A stretch of 6,968 nucleotides of DNA from Boseongicola sp. SB0675_bin_26 (GTDB taxonomy: Bacteria > Pseudomonadota > Alphaproteobacteria > Rhodobacterales > Rhodobacteraceae), in NCBI GenBank assembly GCA_009843725.1, contig VYCX01000119.1, forward strand, positions 1,928 through 8,895, given 5' to 3'. The notes beneath the pieces are model-generated. The model was not told the origin of the DNA. It made no database searches and saw only the letters and a list, made by a program, of their open reading frames with translations. A program made the translations under genes and the position numbers. Below, piece by piece: positions 1 to 6,603 of the stretch (the first letter of the stretch is position 1; the number at the start of each line of letters is the position of its first letter).

Positions 1-118
1 CTGGCTCGGTAATCAAGGCTGCAACCGCGCTCCGGCGGTCCTGCGGGTAGGTGCCGTTTTAAATGGCTGGGCATCGGATCGGAATCCAGCAATCGCGTCT
101 CTTGCACGGAGGGAGCGG
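1..118 (+). other. Leader upstream of ccmE, no gene seen
   Basis: No coding region is supported here. The ccmE reading frame stays open back to the left edge, but CcmE proteins of this type start at the MKGLK-like sequence encoded at 119, so the upstream codons are taken as untranslated. A strong purine-rich ribosome binding site (GGAGGGAG, 108-115) sits a few bases before the ATG. An AT-rich patch (TTTTAAAT, 57-64) could be a -10 element, but no convincing -35 lies at the right distance. The end of a preceding gene cannot be identified. Confidence 0.5.
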
Positions 119-568
119 ATGAAAGGCCTGAAGAGGCAACGGCGCATACAGGTCCTTGCACTGGCGGGTGCATGCCTTGTCGGCATGCTGGCCGTGCTGT
201 GGTTCTTGCCAAAGGATGCGTTCCAGTTCTTTCGGTCCCCGAGCGAAGTTCTGGCCTCACCGCCCGCGGAAGATGAGTATTTCCAGCTGGGCGGGCTGGT
301 GAAGGACGGCTCGATGACGGAAGTTGACGGCGTGCGGTTTTCCTTTGTGGTCACTGACGGTGCAGCAGAGGTTCCCGTGACATACGTCGGAGGAGATCCG
401 GCCCCGGATCTGTTCGGAGAGGGGCAGGGCACCATTGCCAAGGGTTACTACGTGGACGGCGAGTTTCAGGCGCATGACCTCCTCGCAAAGCACGACGAGA
501 CCTACATGCCTGCGGAAGTGATCGATGCCTTGAAGGAACAGGGGATATACCGAAAGCCGGAAAGCTAG
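119..568 (+). CDS. ccmE: Cytochrome c maturation heme chaperone CcmE
   Basis: This 149-aa protein is the normal length for CcmE, the periplasmic heme chaperone that takes heme from CcmABCD, binds it covalently and passes it to the CcmF/CcmH ligation machinery for attachment to apocytochrome c. Visible features are a basic N-terminus (KGLKRQRRIQ), a signal anchor at about residues 10-30, and a periplasmic OB-fold domain with FQLGGLV, FVVTDG, VPVTY, PDLFGEGQG and LLAKHDETYMP. His125 is the expected covalent heme ligand and Tyr129 gives the HxxxY pattern, so nothing essential is missing. The start at 119 is backed by the GGAGGGAG ribosome binding site. The gene is not followed by ccmF/ccmH, which often accompany it; instead a 286-bp gap and an unrelated envelope operon follow. 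It may therefore be a detached or second copy. The family call is firm; housekeeping versus paralogue status is open. Confidence 0.95.
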   Translation: MKGLKRQRRIQVLALAGACLVGMLAVLWFLPKDAFQFFRSPSEVLASPPAEDEYFQLGGLVKDGSMTEVDGVRFSFVVTDGAAEVPVTYVGGDPAPDLFGEGQGTIAKGYYVDGEFQAHDLLAKHDETYMPAEVIDALKEQGIYRKPES

Positions 569-728
569 ACGCAATTCGGTCGACATGCCGACAACCGGAT
601 TATGGCGCGTTGAGGAGTTCCTGTGCCCGGACGGCGGGGCATCGCACTTTGTGGAGACTCTCGCACCGGACAGGACAGATGACTTGTTTGCCCCAGCGGA
701 CGTGCGTCAAATCGATGACGGGTGTCGC

Positions 729-787
729 CGGATGGCTCGCACTTCCGAAAGTACGGCCTTGATGCGTCTTGACAACCGAGCCATCCG
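729..787. repeat. 11-bp perfect inverted repeat, 37-bp spacer
   Basis: The left arm CGGATGGCTCG (729-739) is the exact reverse complement of the right arm CGAGCCATCCG (777-787), with 37 bases between. It lies in the non-coding leader of the envelope operon. The right arm falls just after a TTGACA hexamer (769-774), inside the spacer of a possible promoter. It could be a paired operator, an RNA hairpin in a long leader, or a leftover of a small mobile element. No T-run follows, so an intrinsic terminator is unlikely. Confidence 0.6.
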
Positions 788-798
788 AGCCGAGCTTT
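769..798 (+). promoter_or_regulatory. Possible sigma-70 type promoter for the envelope operon
   Basis: A consensus -35 hexamer TTGACA lies at 769-774. The best-placed -10 candidate (AGCTTT, 793-798, 18-bp spacer) matches the consensus poorly. Its position 57 bp before the chosen start of the LolA-like gene is suitable. The hexamer alone could occur by chance. Confidence 0.25.
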
Positions 799-854
799 CA
801 CTTGTTGTGCGAGTGCTGATTTGGCAATCGTGCAAGACCACGAATGGGCTCGCG

Positions 855-1640
855 ATGCCACAGGCTCTCTTCCACCGGTTGGTCCTTGCAATTTTGCTTG
901 GTACGACGGTCGCGCTGTCAACGGGTGCTCTCGTTCCGAACATGGCCGCGGCTCAGGACGCGGAGTCGATTCTGCGGGCGACCTTTGACAACTGGCGTGC
1001 TGACAGCAGCCACGTGACGACGTCGATGACGATCAATCGCGCCTCGGGCACGCGCAACCTGAAGATGGAAAGCTGGACGCAGGGCGAAAAGAAGGCACTT
1101 GTCCGCTTCACTGCGCCGGCCCGCGATGCCGGCAATGCAACCCTGCAGGTTGGCAATTCGACCCATGTCTTCAATCCAAAGCTCAACCAGGTCATCAAGC
1201 TGCCCGCCAGCGCCATGTCGCGAAGCTGGATGGGGTCGGACTTTTCCTATGACGATCTGGCCCGTTCGGACAAGGTGATCGACGATTACACGCATACGCT
1301 GAAAGGCATTGTGAGTGTTACTGGCGGCCGAGCGCATGTGATTGAGTCGGTTCCGAAACGGGGTGTTCCGGTGGTCTGGGGCAAACAGGTTCTGACGATC
1401 CGCACGGACGGCGTGTTGATGGAGGTCGAATATTACGATCAGGTCGGCAAACGCGTCAGGGTCATGACGACCGATCGCGTCGACAGGATCGGCGGACGCC
1501 CCTATCCTGTCGTGATGACCATGCGGACGGATGCAAGGCCCGGGCATTTCACGCGCATTACCACCGAATCGGCCGAGTTTGACATTGCCATCCCCGCATA
1601 CCTGTTTACCAGGTCAAACCTTCAAAATCCGCGGAACTGA
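855..1640 (+). CDS. Secreted LolA-like outer membrane lipoprotein-sorting family protein
   Basis: The 261-aa product belongs to the LolA-like 'outer membrane lipoprotein-sorting protein' family (PF17131-type; named from memory of the motifs). It has an N-terminal Sec signal peptide: the hydrophobic stretch LVLAILLGTTVALSTGALV followed by an Ala-rich cleavage site, likely after Ala33 (AAA|QDAES). The mature part has VRFTAPARDAG (about 83-93), a central VFNPKLNQVIKLP (105-117) and the family hallmark SWMGSDFSYDDL (124-135) followed by DDYTHTL. It ends with the usual FDIAIPAYLFT strand. LolA-fold proteins are soluble periplasmic carriers for acyl chains, so a carrier role between the permeases and the beta-barrel is a reasonable inference. 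The ATG at 855 was chosen because the signal peptide starts there; no clear Shine-Dalgarno precedes it, and an in-frame ATG at 585 is rejected. Its stop is 3 bp before the first permease gene. The substrate is unknown. Confidence 0.88.
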   Translation: MPQALFHRLVLAILLGTTVALSTGALVPNMAAAQDAESILRATFDNWRADSSHVTTSMTINRASGTRNLKMESWTQGEKKALVRFTAPARDAGNATLQVGNSTHVFNPKLNQVIKLPASAMSRSWMGSDFSYDDLARSDKVIDDYTHTLKGIVSVTGGRAHVIESVPKRGVPVVWGKQVLTIRTDGVLMEVEYYDQVGKRVRVMTTDRVDRIGGRPYPVVMTMRTDARPGHFTRITTESAEFDIAIPAYLFTRSNLQNPRN

Positions 1641-1643
1641 CCC

Positions 1644-2861
1644 TTGATAGCCGCGCTTGCCTGGCGAAACATCTGGCGCCAACCGATACGAACCTCGCTG
1701 TCGGTTCTCGGCATGGCGTTCACGTCGATGCTTCTGGTGTTCATGCTGTCCCTTCAACTCGCGGCCTATGACACGATGAAATCCAGCATGCTGCGCATTG
1801 CCGACGGCTTCGGCCAGTTTCAGATGGAGGGCTACAAGGACGATCCCGAGATGGACAAGGTCATTGCCGACCCGGCGGCGCTCCTGGCCGACCTTGAGCG
1901 TATCCACGGAGTCACGGTGGCAACGGCCCGTGGACACGGATTCGGGCTGTTGGCCAGCGGAGAGCGCAGCTTTGCTGTCGCCGTCCTCGGGATCGATCCG
2001 GCGCTTGAGCCGGATGTTTCGACATTGTCCGGTCTGGTCGGGCAGGGCCGCCGCCTCACGCCCGACGACCGCGACGCGATCGTGCTGGGCGACGGACTGG
2101 CGCGCAATCTGCGGCTGGGTCTTGGCGACCGCGTTGCGCTGCTGGGTTCGGGGCGCGATGGCTCGGTTGCCGTCGACGTTCTGGAAGTGGTCGGGATATT
2201 CAAGTCCAAGGTGCCCGAGCTTGACCGTGCCTTCGCGCAGATGCCGCTTGCGCGGTTTTCCGAGACCTTTGTGATGGCAGGCGGCGTCCATGTCATTGCG
2301 GTGGCTGGAAAGGACCTGCCCGACGTCGTGCGGGCCGAGCCCGATTTGCGGGCGGTGGCCGCACGGCACGGGGTGGTGTATCTCAACTGGGCCGAACTGC
2401 GTCCTGACGTCGAAGAGGCCATCGCGGCCGACATGATCACCGCCGTGTTGATTTATGTCACGCTGGTGGTTGTCGTCGTCTTCATCACCTTGAACACGCT
2501 TTACATGTCGGTGCTGGAGCGTACGCGCGAGTTCGGGGTGCTTCTGGCGATTGGGATGAAACGCCGTTCAATCGGTCGCATGATCTGGACGGAAATGATC
2601 TTTCTTTCGCTTTTCGGCAACGGGCTGGGCATCCTGCTTGGCATGGCCCTGACCTATTGGGTGCAGCAGGTCGGGATCGCCATTGAAGGATTGTCCGAGA
2701 TTTATGAATCGTGGGGAATGCCGGCACGGTTCTATCCGGCGATGACACCGTTTCGCGTGCTGTTCGGGCCGTTGGCGATTGTTCTTTCCATAGCGGCAAT
2801 GGGCATTGTGCCCTATCGCCGCGTCTTGGGGCTGGAGCCGGTGAAGGCGATGGCATCATGA
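1644..2861 (+). CDS. FtsX/MacB-type ABC transporter permease 1
   Basis: This 405-aa inner-membrane permease has the four-helix MacB/LolCE/FtsX layout. A cytoplasmic N-terminus (LAWRNIWRQPIRTSLS) leads into TM1 at about 19-41, followed by a large periplasmic MacB_PCD-like domain (about 42-262). TM2 is at about 264-289, TM3 at about 315-340 and TM4 at about 371-391. The cytoplasmic coupling segment LERTREFGVLLAIGMKRRS (291-309) between TM2 and TM3 is the hallmark that contacts the ATPase, and the tail YRRVLGLEPVKAMAS is typical. The family pumps by mechanotransmission: ATP hydrolysis moves the periplasmic domain instead of carrying substrate through a pore. The start is a TTG three bases after the upstream stop, with a modest GGAA 7 bases before it; it puts LAWRN at the expected position. 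The stop overlaps the next start as ATGA. It probably pairs with permease 2 as a heterodimer, as LolC pairs with LolE. Confidence 0.92.
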   Translation: MIAALAWRNIWRQPIRTSLSVLGMAFTSMLLVFMLSLQLAAYDTMKSSMLRIADGFGQFQMEGYKDDPEMDKVIADPAALLADLERIHGVTVATARGHGFGLLASGERSFAVAVLGIDPALEPDVSTLSGLVGQGRRLTPDDRDAIVLGDGLARNLRLGLGDRVALLGSGRDGSVAVDVLEVVGIFKSKVPELDRAFAQMPLARFSETFVMAGGVHVIAVAGKDLPDVVRAEPDLRAVAARHGVVYLNWAELRPDVEEAIAADMITAVLIYVTLVVVVVFITLNTLYMSVLERTREFGVLLAIGMKRRSIGRMIWTEMIFLSLFGNGLGILLGMALTYWVQQVGIAIEGLSEIYESWGMPARFYPAMTPFRVLFGPLAIVLSIAAMGIVPYRRVLGLEPVKAMAS

Positions 2862-4087
2862 TTGGCGGCCTCAAGACCATGCTGCCGCTCGCTTGGCGCA
2901 ACCTGTGGCGGAACCCGCGTCGCACCGGCATCACGCTGATCGTCGTGGCCATCGGGATGTGGTCGGTCCTCTTCTTCAATGCATTCATGATCGCCTGGGC
3001 GCAAAGCTCGAAGGAAACGACACTTCAACTTCTTCTCGGGTCTGGACAGATCCATGCCGAAGGATACATGGATGACCCTTCCATTGATGCGCTGATGCAT
3101 CCTCCCGACCAGGACCTTGCCTCAGCGCTCGACGCACCTGCGGTAGCTGACTGGACAACCCGCGTCGTCATTCCTGGGGTGATACAAAGCGAGTACAAGA
3201 CCTTGCCGACCACAATTGTCGGCGTCGATCCCAAGGCCGAGGCACGGATTTCGTCGATCCCCGGCAAGATCGCCGAAGGTCGATATCTGAACAGCAGCGA
3301 TGACGACTCGGTCGTTCTGGGGCTGCACATGGCCGAGCGGCTGAAGACCGGGCTCGGCCGCCGCGTGATCCTGATGTCGCAGAACACCGAAGGCGGGATG
3401 TCCGAACAGAGCTTCGACGTGGTCGGCGTCTACGACGCCGACAAGGCGACTGAAGACCTTTACGTCTTCACCGGACGCGCGGCGTCGCAACAGTTTCTTG
3501 GCCTTGAGGGCGAGATCGCGCAGGTCGTCTTCGTCTTGAAGGAGGAGATTGCATTGGAGGACACTGTTGCGGCCCTGGCCGCCGCGGCACCCGCTCTTGA
3601 CGTCCGCGGTTGGAAGGACCTCAACCTGTTTCTGGCCTCGATGGACAGCTACATGGGCGTATTCATCCATGTCTGGCTCGGCATCGTCTTTGCGCTGATG
3701 GCGATCGGCATCGTCAACACCCAACTGATGGCGGTTTTCGAACGCACGCAGGAATTCGGACTGCTGCGCGCGCTTGGGATGAAGCCACGCCGGGTTCTTG
3801 TGATGGTCACGATCGAAAATGCACTGCTGATAGGCGTCGGGGTGCTTCTGGGCATGGTGCTGGCGGCCGTGACTATCTGGTCGGTTCGTGACGGCATCGA
3901 TTTCTCGGCTTTCGCCCGGGCCATGGAGATGGTTCAGACAGGCGAGATCATCTATCTGGACTACGAAATGGACGCATTTCTCCTGTTCCCTGGGCTGATC
4001 TGGCTTCTTGGCATTTTGGTTGCGCTTTGGCCCGCGATAAGGGCCTCGAGATGCAGCCCGGTTGAAGCAATGCGGCGAGAAACCTAG
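2858..4087 (+). CDS. FtsX/MacB-type ABC transporter permease 2
   Basis: This 409-aa permease is a diverged paralogue of its upstream neighbour. It has LAWRNLWRNPRRTG at residues 11-24, TM1 at about 25-47, a periplasmic domain (about 48-264), TM2 at about 266-290, TM3 at about 320-342 and TM4 at about 371-391. The coupling segment FERTQEFGLLRALGMKPRR is at 294-312 and the end is CSPVEAMRRET. Both permeases share EGYxDDP just after TM1 (68-74 here, 62-68 in permease 1), a useful subfamily marker. The ATG at 2858 was chosen over a longer frame from 2711 because the extra 49 residues lie over the end of permease 1 and precede the conserved N-terminus. The ATGA overlap implies translational coupling and matched amounts of the two subunits. 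A GAAGG 10 bases upstream can serve as ribosome binding site. The ATPase gene follows after 13 bp. Confidence 0.92.
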   Translation: MIGGLKTMLPLAWRNLWRNPRRTGITLIVVAIGMWSVLFFNAFMIAWAQSSKETTLQLLLGSGQIHAEGYMDDPSIDALMHPPDQDLASALDAPAVADWTTRVVIPGVIQSEYKTLPTTIVGVDPKAEARISSIPGKIAEGRYLNSSDDDSVVLGLHMAERLKTGLGRRVILMSQNTEGGMSEQSFDVVGVYDADKATEDLYVFTGRAASQQFLGLEGEIAQVVFVLKEEIALEDTVAALAAAAPALDVRGWKDLNLFLASMDSYMGVFIHVWLGIVFALMAIGIVNTQLMAVFERTQEFGLLRALGMKPRRVLVMVTIENALLIGVGVLLGMVLAAVTIWSVRDGIDFSAFARAMEMVQTGEIIYLDYEMDAFLLFPGLIWLLGILVALWPAIRASRCSPVEAMRRET

Positions 4088-4100
4088 GAAGGAACAAGGC

Positions 4101-4793
4101 ATGGATCCGATCGTTGCCTGTCGCGGCCTGTCCAAGACCTTCGGAAAGGGCGAACTGGCCGTGCACGCGCTCAGGGATGTCGATCTGGACATCTTGCCCG
4201 GCGACATTGCAACGCTTGCCGGACCATCGGGGTCGGGCAAGACCACGCTTCTCAACATGATCGGCGCCCTTGACAAGCCGACCTCGGGTGAGGTCTCCGT
4301 CGACGGGCAGCCACTGGGCGGGCTTTCCCGGTCCCAACTCTCGGAACTGAGGCTGTCGAAGATCGGCTTTGTCTTCCAGTCTTACAACCTGATCCCGGTC
4401 CTTTCGGCGCGCGAGAACATCGAATTCGTGCTGCAATTGCAGGGTGTTTCCGCCGCGGAGCGCCACGACCGCGCGATGGAGGCGATCAAGGAGGTCGGAC
4501 TCTCCGGCATGGAAGACCGCCGTCCCGGCAAGATGTCAGGCGGGCAGCAGCAACGGGTGGCCGTCGCCCGCGCGCTTGTGTCTCGCCCGACCATCGTTCT
4601 GGCTGATGAACCCACGGCCAACCTCGATTCAAGGAATGCGCTTGAGCTTGTCGACCTGATGGGCAACCTCAACCGCGAGCACGGTACAACCTTTCTGATC
4701 GGAACCCACGACGGCAGGGTGATAGAGCACTCGATGCGTCACATCGAAATGGTGGATGGAAGGATCGACAGCGATGCGCGCGGCAGCACTTAG
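4101..4793 (+). CDS. LolD/MacB-type ABC transporter ATP-binding protein
   Basis: The 230-aa nucleotide-binding subunit is full length for the LolD/MacB/FtsE group. It has Walker A GPSGSGKT (41-48), the Q-loop VFQSYNLIPVLSARENI (Q93), signature SGGQQ (146-150) followed by QRVAVARAL, Walker B IVLADE (165-170) with catalytic Glu170, D-loop NLDS (174-177) and switch His203 (IGTHD). The FQxxNLIPxLxxxENI wording is typical of ATPases that work with FtsX-fold permeases. It would energise the two permeases encoded immediately upstream from the cytoplasmic face. The ATG at 4101 follows a strong AGGAAGGAA at 4086-4094, which starts within the stop codon of permease 2; an in-frame ATG at 4062 lies inside permease 2 and is rejected. 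The last 20 bp overlap the beta-barrel gene. It is not named lolD because the operon differs from the housekeeping Lol system. Confidence 0.93.
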   Translation: MDPIVACRGLSKTFGKGELAVHALRDVDLDILPGDIATLAGPSGSGKTTLLNMIGALDKPTSGEVSVDGQPLGGLSRSQLSELRLSKIGFVFQSYNLIPVLSARENIEFVLQLQGVSAAERHDRAMEAIKEVGLSGMEDRRPGKMSGGQQQRVAVARALVSRPTIVLADEPTANLDSRNALELVDLMGNLNREHGTTFLIGTHDGRVIEHSMRHIEMVDGRIDSDARGST

Positions 4794-6000
4794 CGCGGTT
4801 CTCCTTGCCGCAATCATGGCAATGCCGGTCTGGGCCGACGGGATTCGCGTGCGGACCGAAGCTGGGCTGTCGTCAAGCAACGCGGATGCAACAAGCCTGG
4901 AGGCTGACCTGGGCTATCGGGACACCCGGGCGGTGACCGCGGCCGCGCGTCTCATGTGGGACAGTTTCGAGGGACCCTTTCGGCTTGAAGTTCACGCACA
5001 GATCAAGGCTGCGCATGGCAGCCGGATTGCCCTGGCGTCCGAGCTGCTGCCTGCCGAAGGCCCGCCACGGACATTGCTGGACCTGAGCGGCGACTGGTCG
5101 CAAGATCCGGATCAGTCTGTCGTCGGCGTCATCGACCGTGCTTCGGTCGCCCACAGCGGCGAAAGCCTTGTCCTGAAGGTGGGGCGGCAAGCCATCACGT
5201 GGGGCAGCGGAATGTTCTTTCATCCCTCCGACATCGTGGCCCCGTTTTCGCCCGATGCGATCGATACCAGCTACAAGCCCGGCGTCGACATGCTCTACGC
5301 TCAATACCTCTTCGACAATGGCGCCGATATCCAGGCCATTGCCGTCCCGCGCGCCGAAGCGCACGGCGGGGCGGTCTCCTTGAATCAAAGCACCTTGGCA
5401 ATCCGCGGCAACACGACCTTGGGCAGTTTTGACGGTGCGCTCTTCTATGCCCGCGACCGGGGCGACAAGGTGGCGGGGATGAACCTGAGCGGGCCGTTGG
5501 GCGGGGCATCATGGAACGCCGAGTATGTCCGTTGGCGGCTGGCAGATGGCACAGACCACCCGTCCTGGCTTTTCAACATCGCCAACTTCGGCACTTTGGG
5601 GGACTGGAACGTCTCATATTTCGCGGAGTACTTTCGCAACGGCTTCGGCGTGGATGCCCAATTGCCGTCGGACGCCCTGCCTGCAAGCCTGACAAAGCGG
5701 ATGTCCGCCGGACAGGCCTTTTTTGGTGGGCAGGACTTCCTGGCCCCCGGAGGTCAGCTTCAGGTGACTGCCAACCTTTCGATCAGCCCCAGGGCGATCT
5801 TCAGCCTTAACGACGGCAGCAGGCTTGCCACGGTCAGCGTCAACTACGCGCTGGGCGACAACACCGATCTGGCTTTCGACTATTCCGGCACGTTTGGCGC
5901 CGATGGCTCAGAGTTCGGCGGCCGCGAAACATCAGCTGGATCCGGGGTCTTTGCGGGCCCGTCGCGATCGGCGGCACTGCGCCTCATTCATTTCTTCTGA
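4774..6000 (+). CDS. Probable outer-membrane beta-barrel protein of the ABC operon
   Basis: The 408-aa product has a signal peptide (MRAAALSAVLLAAIMAMPVW) with likely cleavage after Ala21 (VWA|DG). Alternating polar/hydrophobic strands run throughout (for example FRLEVHAQIKAAH, GALFYARDRG, WNVSYFAEYFRNGF, ATVSVNYALGDNTDLAFDYSG). The last strand, AALRLIHFF, ends in Phe, the classic C-terminal BAM signal. The stretch GRQAITWGSG...HPSDI...YKPGVDML (about 137-174) resembles a conserved patch I associate with DUF1302-like proteins found beside LolA-like/permease clusters; that assignment is from memory and tentative. The ATG at 4774 is preferred over 4756 because GGAAGGA (4758-4764) is correctly spaced and the signal peptide then starts cleanly. 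The gene overlaps the ATPase gene by 20 bp, so the two are probably translationally coupled. Role inferred: the outer-membrane terminus of the pathway, either exporting or receiving the substrate. Confidence 0.8.
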   Translation: MRAAALSAVLLAAIMAMPVWADGIRVRTEAGLSSSNADATSLEADLGYRDTRAVTAAARLMWDSFEGPFRLEVHAQIKAAHGSRIALASELLPAEGPPRTLLDLSGDWSQDPDQSVVGVIDRASVAHSGESLVLKVGRQAITWGSGMFFHPSDIVAPFSPDAIDTSYKPGVDMLYAQYLFDNGADIQAIAVPRAEAHGGAVSLNQSTLAIRGNTTLGSFDGALFYARDRGDKVAGMNLSGPLGGASWNAEYVRWRLADGTDHPSWLFNIANFGTLGDWNVSYFAEYFRNGFGVDAQLPSDALPASLTKRMSAGQAFFGGQDFLAPGGQLQVTANLSISPRAIFSLNDGSRLATVSVNYALGDNTDLAFDYSGTFGADGSEFGGRETSAGSGVFAGPSRSAALRLIHFF

Positions 6001-6085
6001 TGTCATTCGGACGCGTCGCGGGGGGTGACAGCTTGCTCCAACAATGTATCGGCAACGCGGACGCCTGGTTGGTCACGATCAAACT

Positions 6086-6097
6086 CTCCAATTGGAG
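6086..6097. repeat. 12-bp perfect palindrome CTCCAATTGGAG
   Basis: CTCCAATTGGAG is self-complementary over all 12 bases and lies in the non-coding region 86 bp after the beta-barrel gene. It has the form of a dimeric repressor operator, but no promoter or gene start nearby gives it a job. Confidence 0.45.
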
Positions 6098-6543
6098 CCT
6101 GCCATGCACGGTTCCAAGCGAATTTCGCGTTGTCAGTTCCTTCCGGTGCATTCAAAAATGTGGCGGAAATGCTCCAGCGTGATTGAGGTCGCGCAAGAGT
6201 CATGACCGCAGTCCTCGCCACCGCAGATATGTCAAACTCGCGGTGCAGCGTTGCCGGCAACAGGCCGTATGTCCGCTGCAGGTAACAGGCCATCTCTCCG
6301 GTCCGACAAGTGGTTCACAAAGCCAGAAGATGGCGAACCATGGCGCTGGCAAGGGCGATGCAGGGGAGCAGGCGAGTGAAGTTCGAGGAACTCGGGATCG
6401 ACCGGAAAACTGGCTTGAATGACAGCGCGTCGCCATTCTGCCAATCGTCACCCCCAATGAATTTCCGATTGAACGAAGCTGTTTCGCAGCAGTTTTGAAT
6501 GCCGACGGAGTCCCTTGCTTGGTTCCTGACATTTCGCATCTCT

Positions 6544-6570
6544 GAATCGGATGCGGACCGGGCCCGATTC
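6544..6570. repeat. 7-bp inverted repeat, 13-base loop
   Basis: GAATCGG (6544-6550) and CCGATTC (6564-6570) are exact reverse complements around a GC-rich 13-base loop. No T-run follows directly. This is a weak hairpin of unknown role. Confidence 0.35.
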
Positions 6571-6603
6571 GTCGGGACCTCAGTCGTTTTCCCCGGCCGC
6601 CTT

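Larger units (their letters stand above)
569..854 (+). other. Gap between ccmE and the LolA-like gene
   Basis: The frame of the downstream gene is open back to an ATG at 585, but the 90 residues it would add look unlike a protein domain and would bury the clear signal peptide that starts at 855. I treat this stretch as untranslated leader. It holds an 11-bp inverted repeat and a -35-like TTGACA, listed separately. I see no intrinsic terminator with a T-run after ccmE, so read-through from ccmE is possible. Confidence 0.55.
6001..6603. other. Gene-poor stretch after the operon, no supported gene
   Basis: Open frames of 60-96 codons exist on both strands. None combines a plausible ribosome binding site, a recognisable motif and length, and I recognise none of the products. 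No GC hairpin with a T-run marks the operon end; a weak GCGAA/TTCGC hairpin (6118-6128) is the closest. It contains a 12-bp palindrome (6086-6097), an 8-bp direct repeat AACAGGCC (6259-6266 and 6284-6291), a short minus-strand AbrB-like peptide (6443-6484) and an inverted repeat (6544-6570). This looks like decayed or non-coding accessory DNA. Confidence 0.5.

Noticed and set aside
13..441. 142-codon minus-strand open frame across ccmE
   Set aside because: It is antisense to a clearly real ccmE, has a Ser/Pro/Thr/Arg-rich composition typical of shadow frames in GC-rich DNA, and has no recognisable domain.
585..854. N-terminal extension of the LolA-like protein from the ATG at 585
   Set aside because: The extra 90 residues show no domain and would place the signal peptide internally; the ATG at 855 gives a normal secreted protein.
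2711..2857. Longer start for permease 2
   Set aside because: The added residues overlap permease 1 out of frame and come before the conserved LAWRN start; the ATGA overlap at 2858 is the usual operon junction.
3122..4276. 384-codon minus-strand open frame
   Set aside because: It is antisense to permease 2 and the ATPase, both strongly supported by motifs; its His/Asp/Arg-rich composition is that of a shadow frame.
6001..6030. TGTCA...TGACA as an operon terminator
   Set aside because: Only a 5-bp stem with a 20-base loop and no T-run; too weak to call.
6115..6131. Imperfect GCGAA/TTCGC hairpin as a terminator
   Set aside because: The stem has a bulge, little GC and no following T-run on either strand.
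6003..6293. 96-codon minus-strand open frame downstream of the operon
   Set aside because: No recognisable motif and no good ribosome binding site were seen; long open frames arise by chance in GC-rich DNA.
6183..6498. Overlapping + strand frames of 62-79 codons
   Set aside because: They compete with each other, start without ribosome binding sites and match nothing I recognise.
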